5,995 nucleotides of DNA, from the NCBI GenBank assembly GCA_964556885.1, contig CAZKYP010000197.1:1-5995 (forward strand), given 5' to 3'. Below, piece after piece: positions 1 to 5,926 of this stretch (within the stretch, counting starts at the first letter, position 1; each line of letters begins with the position of its first letter). The notes under the pieces were generated by a model. The model had not been told where the DNA came from. It saw only the letters and a program-made list of their open reading frames with translations, and searched no databases. The DNA comes from CAZKYP01 sp964556885 (GTDB lineage Bacteria; Planctomycetota; Phycisphaerae; Sedimentisphaerales; Anaerobacaceae). Both the position numbers and the translations under genes were made by a program.

Positions 1-399
1 TACGAGAACCTGGACACGCCGCTGTCTTACCGCAACGTCAAGTCCTCGGAGCGTGCATCGATTGTCTGTGATACACTTGACCGCTTCGGCATCGTTGGCA
101 AAAAGGACCTGTATCCCAGCCAGCTTTCCGGCGGCCAGCAGCAGCTCGTAGCAATCGCCAGAGCTGTAGTGGCCAGTCCCAAGCTGATTCTGGCTGATGA
201 GCCGACCGGAAACCTGCACTCGACCCAGGGCGAGGTCATTATGGAGTTGTTCAAGAAACTCAATCGCGAGGGCACTACCATAATTCAGGTGACGCATAAC
301 AACAAATATGCGGCCTATGGACAGCGCATAATCCAGCTCAAAGACGGATGGATGGACGGCGAATTAACGCCCGAACAGTTATTGGGAAAGGTCAGCTAA
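1..399 (+). CDS. ABC transporter ATP-binding protein, MacB/LolD type (C-terminal part, 5' end cut by window)
   Basis: The frame is open from base 1 to a TAA at 397-399, giving 132 residues that form the C-terminal half of an ABC ATPase. Visible parts in order: a segment like the 'ENVxLPLxYR' stretch of MacB/LolD proteins (residues 2-11), the ABC signature LSGGQQQ (about 42-48), Walker B LILADEP (about 62-68), TGN plus the D-loop, and the H-loop VTHN. Walker A and the Q-loop lie left of the window. The D-loop reads NLHS where the family usually has LDS, so the Asp is replaced by His (codon CAC at 217-219). The protein would sit on the cytoplasmic face and hydrolyse ATP to drive the FtsX-type permease encoded 3 nt downstream. 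The Shine-Dalgarno of that permease lies inside the last codons of this gene, so the two are very likely cotranscribed. The exact subfamily (MacB, LolD or another exporter) cannot be fixed from this fragment. Confidence 0.95.
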   Translation, partial: YENLDTPLSYRNVKSSERASIVCDTLDRFGIVGKKDLYPSQLSGGQQQLVAIARAVVASPKLILADEPTGNLHSTQGEVIMELFKKLNREGTTIIQVTHNNKYAAYGQRIIQLKDGWMDGELTPEQLLGKVS

Positions 400-402
400 A
401 TC

Positions 403-2820
403 ATGGGAACCTTATGGCAGGACATCAAATACGGCATTCGCCAGTTGCGGAAAAGGCCGGGATTTACGACCGTTATTGTACTTTCGCTGGCACTGGGGAT
501 CGGTTCCAATGCTACTGTGTTCTGCTGGATTCAGACTTTGGTATTACGTCCTCTTCCTGGTGTAACGAAGGCCGATGAGTTGGTTGTGTTACTTTCCAAT
601 CAGGGTGGAGGTAATATTTCATGGCTCGATTGCCAGGAGTTTAATCAACTCGATGAAGTGTTTACCGGCACTTTGGCATCCCAGGTTACTCCGGCATACA
701 TGCGCACAGGTGAACAATCGGAGTGGATCCATGGCCAGATAGCCTCGGCGAATTACTTCGAACTGCTCGGAGTTAAACCGATATTGGGACGGACCTTTCT
801 GCCGGATGAGGACCATACACCGAGCGGTCATCCGGTATTGGTGATAAGTGAAGGATATTGGAACCGCCGCTTTGCGGGTGATCCGTCGGTTGTCGGCAAA
901 ATCGTGGATTTGAATCATTATCGTTTTGAGATTGTCGGTATAGTTCCATCCGATTTCCGCGGGACAATGATTGGTACGATACAGGACTTCTGGGCTCCGT
1001 TGACTATGCAAAAGGAAGTGGCTAACTATGCTGAAAAGCTCACGTCACGCTCTTCACGCCCATTCCACAATCTTGCCAGGCTAAAACCAGGAGTTAGTCT
1101 TGAACAGGCCCAGGCGGCTGTTGATATCCTTGATGCGCAGCTTGCTCAAACTTATCCGGAGTCCAACCGGGATGTCCACCATCGTATAGTTACACTTGCT
1201 CAGTGTCCCTACGGTTCTAAAAACCTGATCCCTATGTTAACGCTCATTCTGGTTGTCAGTCTTGGTGTTTTACTGATAGTAGCGGCTAATGTTTCCAACC
1301 TGCTGCTGGTCCGCACTGTGAGTCGGCAAAAAGAGATATCAATCCGACTGGCGGCCGGTGCCGGACATCTTCGTATTCTGCGGCAGCTTCTGACCGAGAG
1401 TCTTTTATTAGCTCTTCTCGGCGGTTTGGCTGGAGTGATTTTCGCGGCATGGATGGTCAATATCGTTCCACGAATCTTAACAACCACATCAATAACCTTC
1501 GAACTGAATGGAACCACGCTGGGCTTAACGTTTCTTTTGACCGTTCTAACCGGTCTTTTCTTCGGTCTGATGCCAGCGATTCATATCTTCAAGCCAAGTC
1601 TATGTGAAACATTACAGCAAGGCGGGCGTTCGGGCGGAACCGGTACACTACACCAGCGTCTGCGCGACATATTGGTGGTCTCCGAGGTCTCTGTGGCACT
1701 GGTTTTGTTAATCGCCGCAGGGCTGTGTCTGAGGGGATTCAAGAACGCCAGGCAAACGGATTGTGGATTCGATCCCAGGCAGGTGCTGATTGCGAAAATG
1801 CATATTGGAATGAACGGTTATAACGAAGAGACGGGACTGGGATTCTATCAGCGGCTCGAACAAAAACTTCGCGATATGCCGGGTGTACAGCGAGCTTCGC
1901 TGAGCAGTTGGTTCCCAATCGGATTTACAGGCTGTAAAGGCCTTGATGTATATGTGGATGGTTATGTACGCCCACCCGGTGAAGATGAAACATACAATTA
2001 CAGTATCATCTCGGGTAATTATTTTGCAGCTATGGGCATACCTTTGCTCGCCGGGCGTGATTTCACCGAGCTGGATGATACAGATGCCCTACACGTTGCG
2101 ATAGTTAACGAAAACCTGGCCCGTCGATTCTGGCCGAACCAGAATCCGATTGGTCGGAAGTTTCGTTCGCATCGTATTTGGAGAACCGTTGTGGGTGTGG
2201 TTCCGACCGGGAAATATGAAACAGTAAATGAAAGTCCCAGATGTTTCTTCTACCTGCCGTACAGGCAAGGTGTCTGGGACCTCGATCTAAACATTTGTAT
2301 ACGTACATCCGGTCCACCCGAGAGCTTCGCTGCTTCCCTGCGTCAGGCAGTACGTGAGATTGATCCGGATGTCGATGTTTATGGAATCCAGCCTATGACT
2401 TTCTATATCCAGGGTGCATTGTTCATCCAGCATATCGCTTCCAGTCTAATGGCAGTACTTGGGCTGGTGTCTCTGGCACTGGCCGCTATGGGTGTTTATG
2501 CTGTCATGGCTTACAGCGTTAGTCAACGCACACAGGAATTCGGTATCCGCATGGCCCTGGGAGCACAGACTGGTGACGTTTTGAGTCAGGTTATTCGTAA
2601 GGGATTAACTCTGGCGGCCGTCGGTCTGGTTTTCGGTTTGGTCCTTGCCATAATCGTGACGCGTTTGTTAACAAGTTTTCTTTACGGCGTGAGCCCTTTT
2701 GATCCGCTGACCTTCGTAGGTGTTTCTCTGATTCTTATAGTCGTCATTCTGCTGGCTTGCTGGCGACCAGCAATACGAGCGGCCAGGACCGAGCCAATGG
2801 AGGCGCTGCGATACGAATAA
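403..2820 (+). CDS. MacB/FtsX-type ABC transporter permease, duplicated (ADOP-like)
   Basis: 805 residues, ATG at 403 preceded by the purine-rich GGGAAAGG at 384-391 (11 nt spacing), inside the end of the ATPase gene. The N-terminus (WQDIKYGIRQLRKRPGFT) followed by a membrane segment (about 21-44) is typical of the large duplicated permeases called ADOP. A periplasmic MacB-PCD-like domain follows (about 45-270), then an FtsX domain with three membrane segments (about 278-301, 332-355, 366-390) containing EISIRLAAGA (311-320). A further membrane segment (about 423-443) starts the second half. This has a second periplasmic domain (about 450-670) and a second FtsX domain (segments about 682-703, 735-757, 768-788) with EFGIRMALGA (712-721). 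The C-terminus MEALRYE is the usual ending, so the gene is complete. ADOP proteins are generally described as lacking a neighbouring ATPase; this one has one. The likely role is an inner-membrane exporter or mechanotransmission unit working with a TolC-type channel. The substrate is unknown. Confidence 0.93.
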   Translation: MGTLWQDIKYGIRQLRKRPGFTTVIVLSLALGIGSNATVFCWIQTLVLRPLPGVTKADELVVLLSNQGGGNISWLDCQEFNQLDEVFTGTLASQVTPAYMRTGEQSEWIHGQIASANYFELLGVKPILGRTFLPDEDHTPSGHPVLVISEGYWNRRFAGDPSVVGKIVDLNHYRFEIVGIVPSDFRGTMIGTIQDFWAPLTMQKEVANYAEKLTSRSSRPFHNLARLKPGVSLEQAQAAVDILDAQLAQTYPESNRDVHHRIVTLAQCPYGSKNLIPMLTLILVVSLGVLLIVAANVSNLLLVRTVSRQKEISIRLAAGAGHLRILRQLLTESLLLALLGGLAGVIFAAWMVNIVPRILTTTSITFELNGTTLGLTFLLTVLTGLFFGLMPAIHIFKPSLCETLQQGGRSGGTGTLHQRLRDILVVSEVSVALVLLIAAGLCLRGFKNARQTDCGFDPRQVLIAKMHIGMNGYNEETGLGFYQRLEQKLRDMPGVQRASLSSWFPIGFTGCKGLDVYVDGYVRPPGEDETYNYSIISGNYFAAMGIPLLAGRDFTELDDTDALHVAIVNENLARRFWPNQNPIGRKFRSHRIWRTVVGVVPTGKYETVNESPRCFFYLPYRQGVWDLDLNICIRTSGPPESFAASLRQAVREIDPDVDVYGIQPMTFYIQGALFIQHIASSLMAVLGLVSLALAAMGVYAVMAYSVSQRTQEFGIRMALGAQTGDVLSQVIRKGLTLAAVGLVFGLVLAIIVTRLLTSFLYGVSPFDPLTFVGVSLILIVVILLACWRPAIRAARTEPMEALRYE

Positions 2821-2842
2821 GAGGAGGGGAAAAACTCGAAAT

Positions 2843-2885
2843 TTATGTCCGGTTATGGGCGCGTTTGTCTCAGATTCGGACATAA
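2843..2885. repeat. Inverted repeat, 9-bp perfect arms with 25-nt loop
   Basis: TTATGTCCG at 2843-2851 is matched exactly by its reverse complement CGGACATAA at 2877-2885. The loop is 25 nt. It begins 23 nt after the permease stop codon. No T-tract follows on either strand, so a standard intrinsic terminator is unlikely; an mRNA 3'-end or processing hairpin, or a protein-binding site, is possible. The loop carries one copy of a short sequence that recurs at 5882-5900. Confidence 0.6.
2853..2872 (+). repeat. Dispersed short repeat, copy 1 (TTATGGGC-GC-GTTTGTCTCA)
   Basis: This 20-nt stretch matches the - strand of 5882-5900 as an 8-mer (TTATGGGC) and a 10-mer (GTTTGTCTCA), separated by GC here and by A in the other copy. 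It fills most of the loop of the inverted repeat at 2843-2885 and lies 33 nt behind the permease stop codon. Its function is unknown. Confidence 0.55.
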
Positions 2886-3015
2886 TTAGGGCCAAAGAGA
2901 ATCGGTTTTGGGCCGAAAAATGGCGTTTTTATATTTAAAACGTCAATAGCATATAGAGCTGTTTTTGGTATAGGATTTGCAACATAAAATGTATATGAAT
3001 CTAAACGAATACAAA

Positions 3016-4644
3016 ATGAAACATAACGTTATTTGTATAGTGTGCATTACAGCCCTGTTCGTATTGTCCGGTTGTCCTACTCAACATCTTGTGAACGAGG
3101 TTCGAGATAAGCCGCTGGCTGATAAGCTGACCAGAATAGATTCTGTCCGGCTTGCGGACCAATCCGTTTCGGAACCGATTACTATTGAACAGGCCACTCA
3201 GCAAATTACCAACGAGGTAAACGAACCAAATCAGCCAAGACATACTGTTGAGTTGACTCTGGAGCAGGTGCGTATAGCAGCTTTGGCCAACAACCTGGAT
3301 CTGAAGGTCGAACTTGTAGATCCGTCAATCTCTTTGCGTTCACTGCAACAGGAGCAGGCGAAGTTCGAACCTTCGGCGTTCGGTTCGGCGGGCTATCAGC
3401 AAACCGATGGTTACGATCCTAATGGTTTTGATATGATCACGAGGACATATGATGCTGAGGCCGGTGTCGAAGTACCTCTGACGACCGGAGGCTCGGTTGA
3501 AACGAGTGTCCCGTTTAGTGATACCAGAAAGGGAGGCCTGGCCGATGCGGCTGTCAGTGTTTCTTATATCCAGTCGCTTTTGCGCGGGGCCGGAACTAAT
3601 ATCAACGCACATTCTATTCGTATAGCAGCCCACCAGTGGAATATTGTCAGTGCCAGGACCAAATTGACGGCTATTTATCTGCTTGCCAGTGCGGATGTTG
3701 CTTACTGGCGTCTGTATGCTGCTCGCAAGGAGCTTGATGTACGCCTGGAGCAGTATAAACTGGCTCAGAACCAGCTCAGCCATGCGAAGAAGAAAGTTGC
3801 CGCCGGCTCTGCCGCTAAGATCGAAATAGTAAGAGCGGATGCGGGTCTTGCCGAGCGGCTCGAAGCTGTGATTAATGCCGAGACGGCTGTTCAGACCCGC
3901 CAGCGTGACCTCCTTCGGATTATGAACCAGGCTGATGTGCCCCTGGAGGCTGATATTGATATTGTTCCACAGACCGAGCCGAATCCGCTTGGTCTGGACC
4001 TGGATGCAAAGCAGCTTACCGAACAGGCCCTGGCCAATCGAATGGAGATGATAGAGCTGGAGCAGACTCTGACTATTGACGATTTGAATATTGAGCTGGC
4101 TCATAATTCGATTCTGCCGGACCTGACTCTTGCTTATACATATACGGCGTATGCTCAGGATGACACGCCTCGGCAGAGTTTTGAGCACCTGTCGGGTGAT
4201 TCGTTAGACACCCATTCGCTTGGTCTATCGGCTGCTATCCCATTGGGTAACCGCGCCGCCAAAGCGCGCCTTCAAAGGGCGAGGCTTGAGAAGATACAGG
4301 ATATATCTTTACGTGACAGGCAGCAGCAGATAATTCGGCAGGAGGTATATGAAGCCGTCAGTGATTTGGAAAGAAACTGGCGTCGCATCCTTGCCGCCGA
4401 ACAAGGTGTGATTGCCGCCTATCGTGACTACAGAGTCGAACAATCGCAGTTCCAGCTCGGCCGGCGAACAAGTACGGATGTTCTATATTCGGCGACACGT
4501 CTGGCCGATGTGCAGTTGCGAAGAATTTATGCCTTTGCCGATTATGAAATCGCCCAGATCTACCTGGCGCGAGTCACGGGCACGCTGCTGGGAAATCAAC
4601 AAGTCGAGATAAATCCGATCGACATTGTTTCAAAAGCACCGTAA
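3016..4644 (+). CDS. TolC-family outer membrane efflux lipoprotein
   Basis: 542 residues from ATG 3016. This start gives a compact lipoprotein signal peptide: MKH, a hydrophobic core (NVICIVCITALFV) and the lipobox LSGC with the acylated Cys at 20. In-frame alternatives at TTG 2977, ATG 2989 and ATG 2995 are possible; 2989 has a weak AGGA 13 nt upstream, while 3016 has no clear Shine-Dalgarno. The mature part shows the two repeats of the outer membrane efflux protein fold. Repeat one is about 79-310, beginning VELTLEQVRIAALANN, with a long helical stretch at 207-305 that includes GSAAKIEIVRADAGL. Repeat two is about 325-535, with a matching GRRTSTDVLYSATRLAD near the end. Proteins of this family trimerise into an outer-membrane barrel with a periplasmic helical tunnel and connect to inner-membrane transporters through an adaptor. 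The ATPase and permease upstream on the same strand make it the likely exit duct of a MacAB-TolC-like exporter. No terminator with a T-tract is obvious after the stop. Confidence 0.92.
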   Translation: MKHNVICIVCITALFVLSGCPTQHLVNEVRDKPLADKLTRIDSVRLADQSVSEPITIEQATQQITNEVNEPNQPRHTVELTLEQVRIAALANNLDLKVELVDPSISLRSLQQEQAKFEPSAFGSAGYQQTDGYDPNGFDMITRTYDAEAGVEVPLTTGGSVETSVPFSDTRKGGLADAAVSVSYIQSLLRGAGTNINAHSIRIAAHQWNIVSARTKLTAIYLLASADVAYWRLYAARKELDVRLEQYKLAQNQLSHAKKKVAAGSAAKIEIVRADAGLAERLEAVINAETAVQTRQRDLLRIMNQADVPLEADIDIVPQTEPNPLGLDLDAKQLTEQALANRMEMIELEQTLTIDDLNIELAHNSILPDLTLAYTYTAYAQDDTPRQSFEHLSGDSLDTHSLGLSAAIPLGNRAAKARLQRARLEKIQDISLRDRQQQIIRQEVYEAVSDLERNWRRILAAEQGVIAAYRDYRVEQSQFQLGRRTSTDVLYSATRLADVQLRRIYAFADYEIAQIYLARVTGTLLGNQQVEINPIDIVSKAP

Positions 4645-4796
4645 TCCGTTTTTTCAACAACTTGATACATATCGTTAAAGATTAAACGTTTCACGTGGGA
4701 GTGGTTTGGAGGATTGAGTCATTTTCTTTAAAGATGATACCATGAATCCAGCGGGGCGTGTCGAATGGAATAATCGATAAGAATTGTATTGTTCGT

Positions 4797-4934
4797 TTAG
4801 TGGGATTTGTGAGACAGATTCCTGATTATCTCGATTTTGGTTTCCCATTTATGCGAGTCGATACAACCCGGACAGCTCACACAGGCGTCCAATAATTTCA
4901 TCATCCATAACTTTATTAACTGTAATAATCTCAT
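4797..4934 (-). CDS. Small putative protein (45 aa) with CxxCxxCxxxH motif
   Basis: Too short to be sure, but the initiation signals are strong. ATG at 4934-4932 is preceded at 8 nt by a perfect AGGAGG (4943-4948 on the - strand), and it overlaps the stop of the 17-codon ORF in an ATGA. The product starts MRLLQLIKLWMMKLLDAC and contains Cys18, Cys21, Cys24 and His28 (CVSCPGCIDSH), which could bind zinc or an iron-sulfur cluster. It ends with a charged tail rich in Lys and His, finishing in KSH before TAA at 4799-4797. From about codon 14 on the codons look natural for this genome (GAC GCC TGT GTG AGC). I do not recognise the family. It lies on the same strand as rubrerythrin, about 290 nt downstream and behind a likely terminator, so it is probably a separate unit. 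A 45-codon frame on the opposite strand (4758-4895) overlaps it but lacks a Shine-Dalgarno. Confidence 0.5.
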   Translation of the reverse strand: MRLLQLIKLWMMKLLDACVSCPGCIDSHKWETKIEIIRNLSHKSH

Positions 4935-4984
4935 ATTTTAAGCCTCCTGCTTAATTTAGTCATGATTATAGTTATGGTCTTCAT
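4931..4984 (-). CDS. 17-codon leader-like ORF, coupled to the 45-aa ORF
   Basis: ATG at 4984-4982 follows AAAGGA (4994-4999 on the - strand) at 9 nt spacing. The peptide is MKTITIIMTKLSRRLKI, basic at its C-terminus. Its TGA (4933-4931) shares ATGA with the start of the next ORF, the classic arrangement for translational coupling, and the next gene's AGGAGG lies within its AGG-AGG (Arg-Arg) codons. It could be a leader peptide controlling the 45-aa ORF, or simply a chance frame. I see no run of a single amino acid that would indicate attenuation by amino-acid starvation. Confidence 0.35.
   Translation of the reverse strand: MKTITIIMTKLSRRLKI
4943..4948 (-). promoter_or_regulatory. Shine-Dalgarno AGGAGG of the 45-aa ORF
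   Basis: Perfect six-base anti-16S match, 8 nt from the ATG at 4934. It is the main reason for calling the small ORF and for choosing its start. Confidence 0.55.
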
Positions 4985-4993
4985 TTCTGCAAG

Positions 4994-4999
4994 TCCTTT
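4994..4999 (-). promoter_or_regulatory. Shine-Dalgarno AAAGGA of the 17-codon ORF
   Basis: AAAGGA lies 9 nt upstream of the ATG at 4984 and fixes the start of the leader-like ORF. It is less perfect than the AGGAGG of the following ORF. Confidence 0.35.
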
Positions 5000-5136
5000 T
5001 TAAATTTATTTACTTTTCTCTACTGATAAAAGGCATAAAACCGGTTGGCGGTAACGAAATAGCAGCTTCGGTTGAAAAATATTTTTTTTGCTGACATGGG
5101 AAATGGATTTCTGGTGTGAATATAGGTGGTATAGGC

Positions 5137-5188
5137 AAAAAGGTAAGCCTGTTCGATTGCTATTTATAGATGCTCAAAAACAGGCTTA
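5137..5188 (-). terminator. Probable rho-independent terminator of rubrerythrin
   Basis: Perfect 10-bp arms, TAAGCCTGTT at 5144-5153 and AACAGGCTTA at 5179-5188, separated by a 25-nt loop that itself contains CTATTTATAG. Read on the - strand the stem is followed by CC and then TTTTT (5141-5137). It begins 39 nt after the rubrerythrin stop codon. The long loop is unusual for an intrinsic terminator, but the stem plus T-tract in the right place and orientation supports the call. Confidence 0.65.
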
Positions 5189-5227
5189 TTAATACTGTTA
5201 TGCCTTGTCCAGGATGGAACAACTGAG

Positions 5228-5728
5228 TTATGTAATTTCCTTGAACATCTTTTTGGACGAGCCACAAATCGGGCATTTATCCGGGGCGTTGCCTTTGACG
5301 GTATTGCCGCAGACCTCGCAGACATAAATTTTCGTCTCCGGCAGGTCCTTACCCGATTCGACTACTTTGAGGGTCTCGGAATACAGACCGTGATGGATCT
5401 CCTCGACAGCGAGAGCGTGTCTGAAAGAGGTCGTGGCGGGATTGATTTTATCTTCCTCGGCCTGTTTGAGGAATTTCGGATACATCTGCTGGAATTCGAA
5501 GCCTTCTCCTTTGATAGCGGTCTTGAGATTTTCCTCGGTATTTTTTATACCTCCCATCGCTCGAAAAAGCGCATGGGCGTGGACGGTCTCGGCCGCTGCG
5601 GCCGCACGGAACAGTTTTGCAACCTGCGGTAGTCCATCCTGTTCGGCCTTCTTCGCAAAGGCAAGATACATTCTGTTGGCCTGACTTTCACCGGCAAATG
5701 CTTCTTTGAGATTTTAACTTGTCGACAC
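5228..5728 (-). CDS. rbr: Rubrerythrin, with an in-frame TAA at codon 5
   Basis: Rubrerythrins are cytoplasmic non-haem iron peroxidases that reduce hydrogen peroxide in anaerobes and microaerophiles. Counting from GTG 5728, the 166-codon frame shows the first-helix motif FAGESQAN with ligand Glu14, then ETVH (Glu47, His50), EGFE (Glu75, Glu78) and VEEIHH (Glu109/110, His112/113). These are the expected carboxylate/His ligands of the di-iron four-helix bundle. A C-terminal rubredoxin domain follows with CEVC (137, 140) and CPIC (152, 155) for the FeS4 site. Length and domain order are normal for the short rubrerythrin class. The start is set by GAAAGGAG 8 nt before the GTG. The codons then read Met-Ser-Thr-Ser-stop (TAA at 5716-5714)-Asn-Leu-Lys-Glu-Ala-Phe, so a single TAA interrupts an otherwise good N-terminus where Glu (GAA) would fit. 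The first ATG after the stop (5671) would lose the helix with Glu14 and has no Shine-Dalgarno. The gene may be a recent pseudogene, a sequencing error or recoded. The family assignment is secure. Confidence 0.9.
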
Positions 5729-5736
5729 GGTTATGA

Positions 5737-5744
5737 CTCCTTTC
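5737..5744 (-). promoter_or_regulatory. rbr: Shine-Dalgarno GAAAGGAG of rubrerythrin
   Basis: A strong ribosome binding site 8 nt upstream of GTG 5728. It shows that translation was meant to begin ahead of the in-frame TAA and not at the internal ATG 5671. Confidence 0.75.
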
Positions 5745-5805
5745 TGTCTTTTGTTTTTAGGTTACGTACAAAGTTGGCAATATATTTGTTCGCTGTTTTT
5801 TAAGT

Positions 5806-5834
5806 AAATTAGCAGGTTTGTCCGGCCCATTCAA
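5806..5834 (-). promoter_or_regulatory. Possible promoter of rubrerythrin
   Basis: On the - strand TTGAAT (5834-5829) and TAATTT (5811-5806) are separated by exactly 17 nt, with TGC just before the -10 (extended -10 like). The matches to consensus are partial (4 of 6 and 3 of 6). Position, about 60 nt ahead of the Shine-Dalgarno, is plausible. A symmetric sequence at 5833-5849 touches the -35 and could be an operator. Confidence 0.3.
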
Positions 5835-5849
5835 GTTTTTCAAAAAGTT
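5833..5849. promoter_or_regulatory. 17-nt symmetric sequence at the rubrerythrin promoter
   Basis: AAGTTTTTCAAAAAGTT is symmetric about its central C (5841): seven of eight position pairs are complementary, with only G5835/G5847 failing. It overlaps the end of the candidate -35. A repressor or activator site is conceivable, but A/T-rich palindromes arise easily by chance in such sequence, and it does not match a peroxide-regulator box I can name. Confidence 0.25.
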
Positions 5850-5881
5850 AATTTGATTGATTCAACGACAGTTCAAATAGA

Positions 5882-5900
5882 TGAGACAAACTGCCCATAA
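5882..5900 (-). repeat. Dispersed short repeat, copy 2 (TTATGGGC-A-GTTTGTCTCA)
   Basis: The - strand reads TTATGGGC, A, GTTTGTCTCA, the same two blocks as copy 1 at 2853-2872 with a one-base shorter spacer. It lies 26 nt behind the stop codon of the gene at the right edge, comparable to the 33 nt of copy 1 behind the permease. No perfect flanking stem like that of copy 1 is present here. Confidence 0.55.
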
Positions 5901-5926
5901 TCCAGTAAGGAGTGGCCTAACCATGA

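Larger units (their letters stand above)
2821..3015 (+). other. Intergenic gap between permease and TolC-family gene
   Basis: This AT-rich spacer of about 195 nt holds an inverted repeat (2843-2885, listed separately) shortly after the permease stop. It is followed by short A/T-rich self-complementary pieces, for example CGTTTT...AAAACG around 2924-2942. The gap is long enough for a promoter of the downstream gene, but I could not identify a convincing -35/-10 pair. TATAGGAT near 2969-2976 is the best -10-like string and has no good partner. Whether the outer-membrane gene is read through from the transporter genes or has its own promoter cannot be decided from sequence. Confidence 0.5.
4645..5227. 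other. 583-nt region without a large gene, between convergent genes
   Basis: The stretch separates the + strand TolC-family gene from the - strand rubrerythrin. On the - strand it contains two coupled micro-ORFs (4931-4984 and 4797-4934) and the stem-loop at 5137-5188, all listed separately. The rest is AT-rich: an eight-T run at 5082-5089 inside AAAAATATTTTT, and weak inverted repeats such as AACCG...CGGTT around 5039-5073. I see no tRNA, known riboswitch core or mobile-element end in it. Confidence 0.6.

Noticed and set aside
619..1011. - strand frame of 130 codons opposite the permease
   Set aside because: Shadow of the permease frame with no independent coding evidence.
3340..4188. Long - strand frame of 282 codons opposite the TolC-family gene
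   Set aside because: Fully antisense to a gene with clear family motifs; its sequence resembles no known protein and has no ribosome binding site I could support.
4725..4734. Palindrome TCTTTAAAGA
   Set aside because: Short A/T-rich palindrome with no positional context; expected by chance.
4800..4823. Possible third, degenerate copy of the TTATGGGC/GTTTGTCTCA repeat (TGGGATTTGTGAGACAG)
   Set aside because: Only short scattered matches and part of the small ORF; not better than chance.
4758..4895. + strand frame of 45 codons starting at GTG 4758, opposite the small Cys-motif ORF
   Set aside because: No Shine-Dalgarno before the GTG, and the opposite strand has a much better initiation signal; treated as a shadow frame.
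5039..5089. AACCG...CGGTT stem followed by A-run and T8, considered as a + strand terminator or riboswitch
   Set aside because: Only 5 bp of stem with a long loop, no + strand gene directly upstream, and no known riboswitch core sequence.
5020..5097. - strand 25-codon ORF beginning MSAKKIFFNRS
   Set aside because: No ribosome binding site, A/T-driven codons, no recognisable motif.
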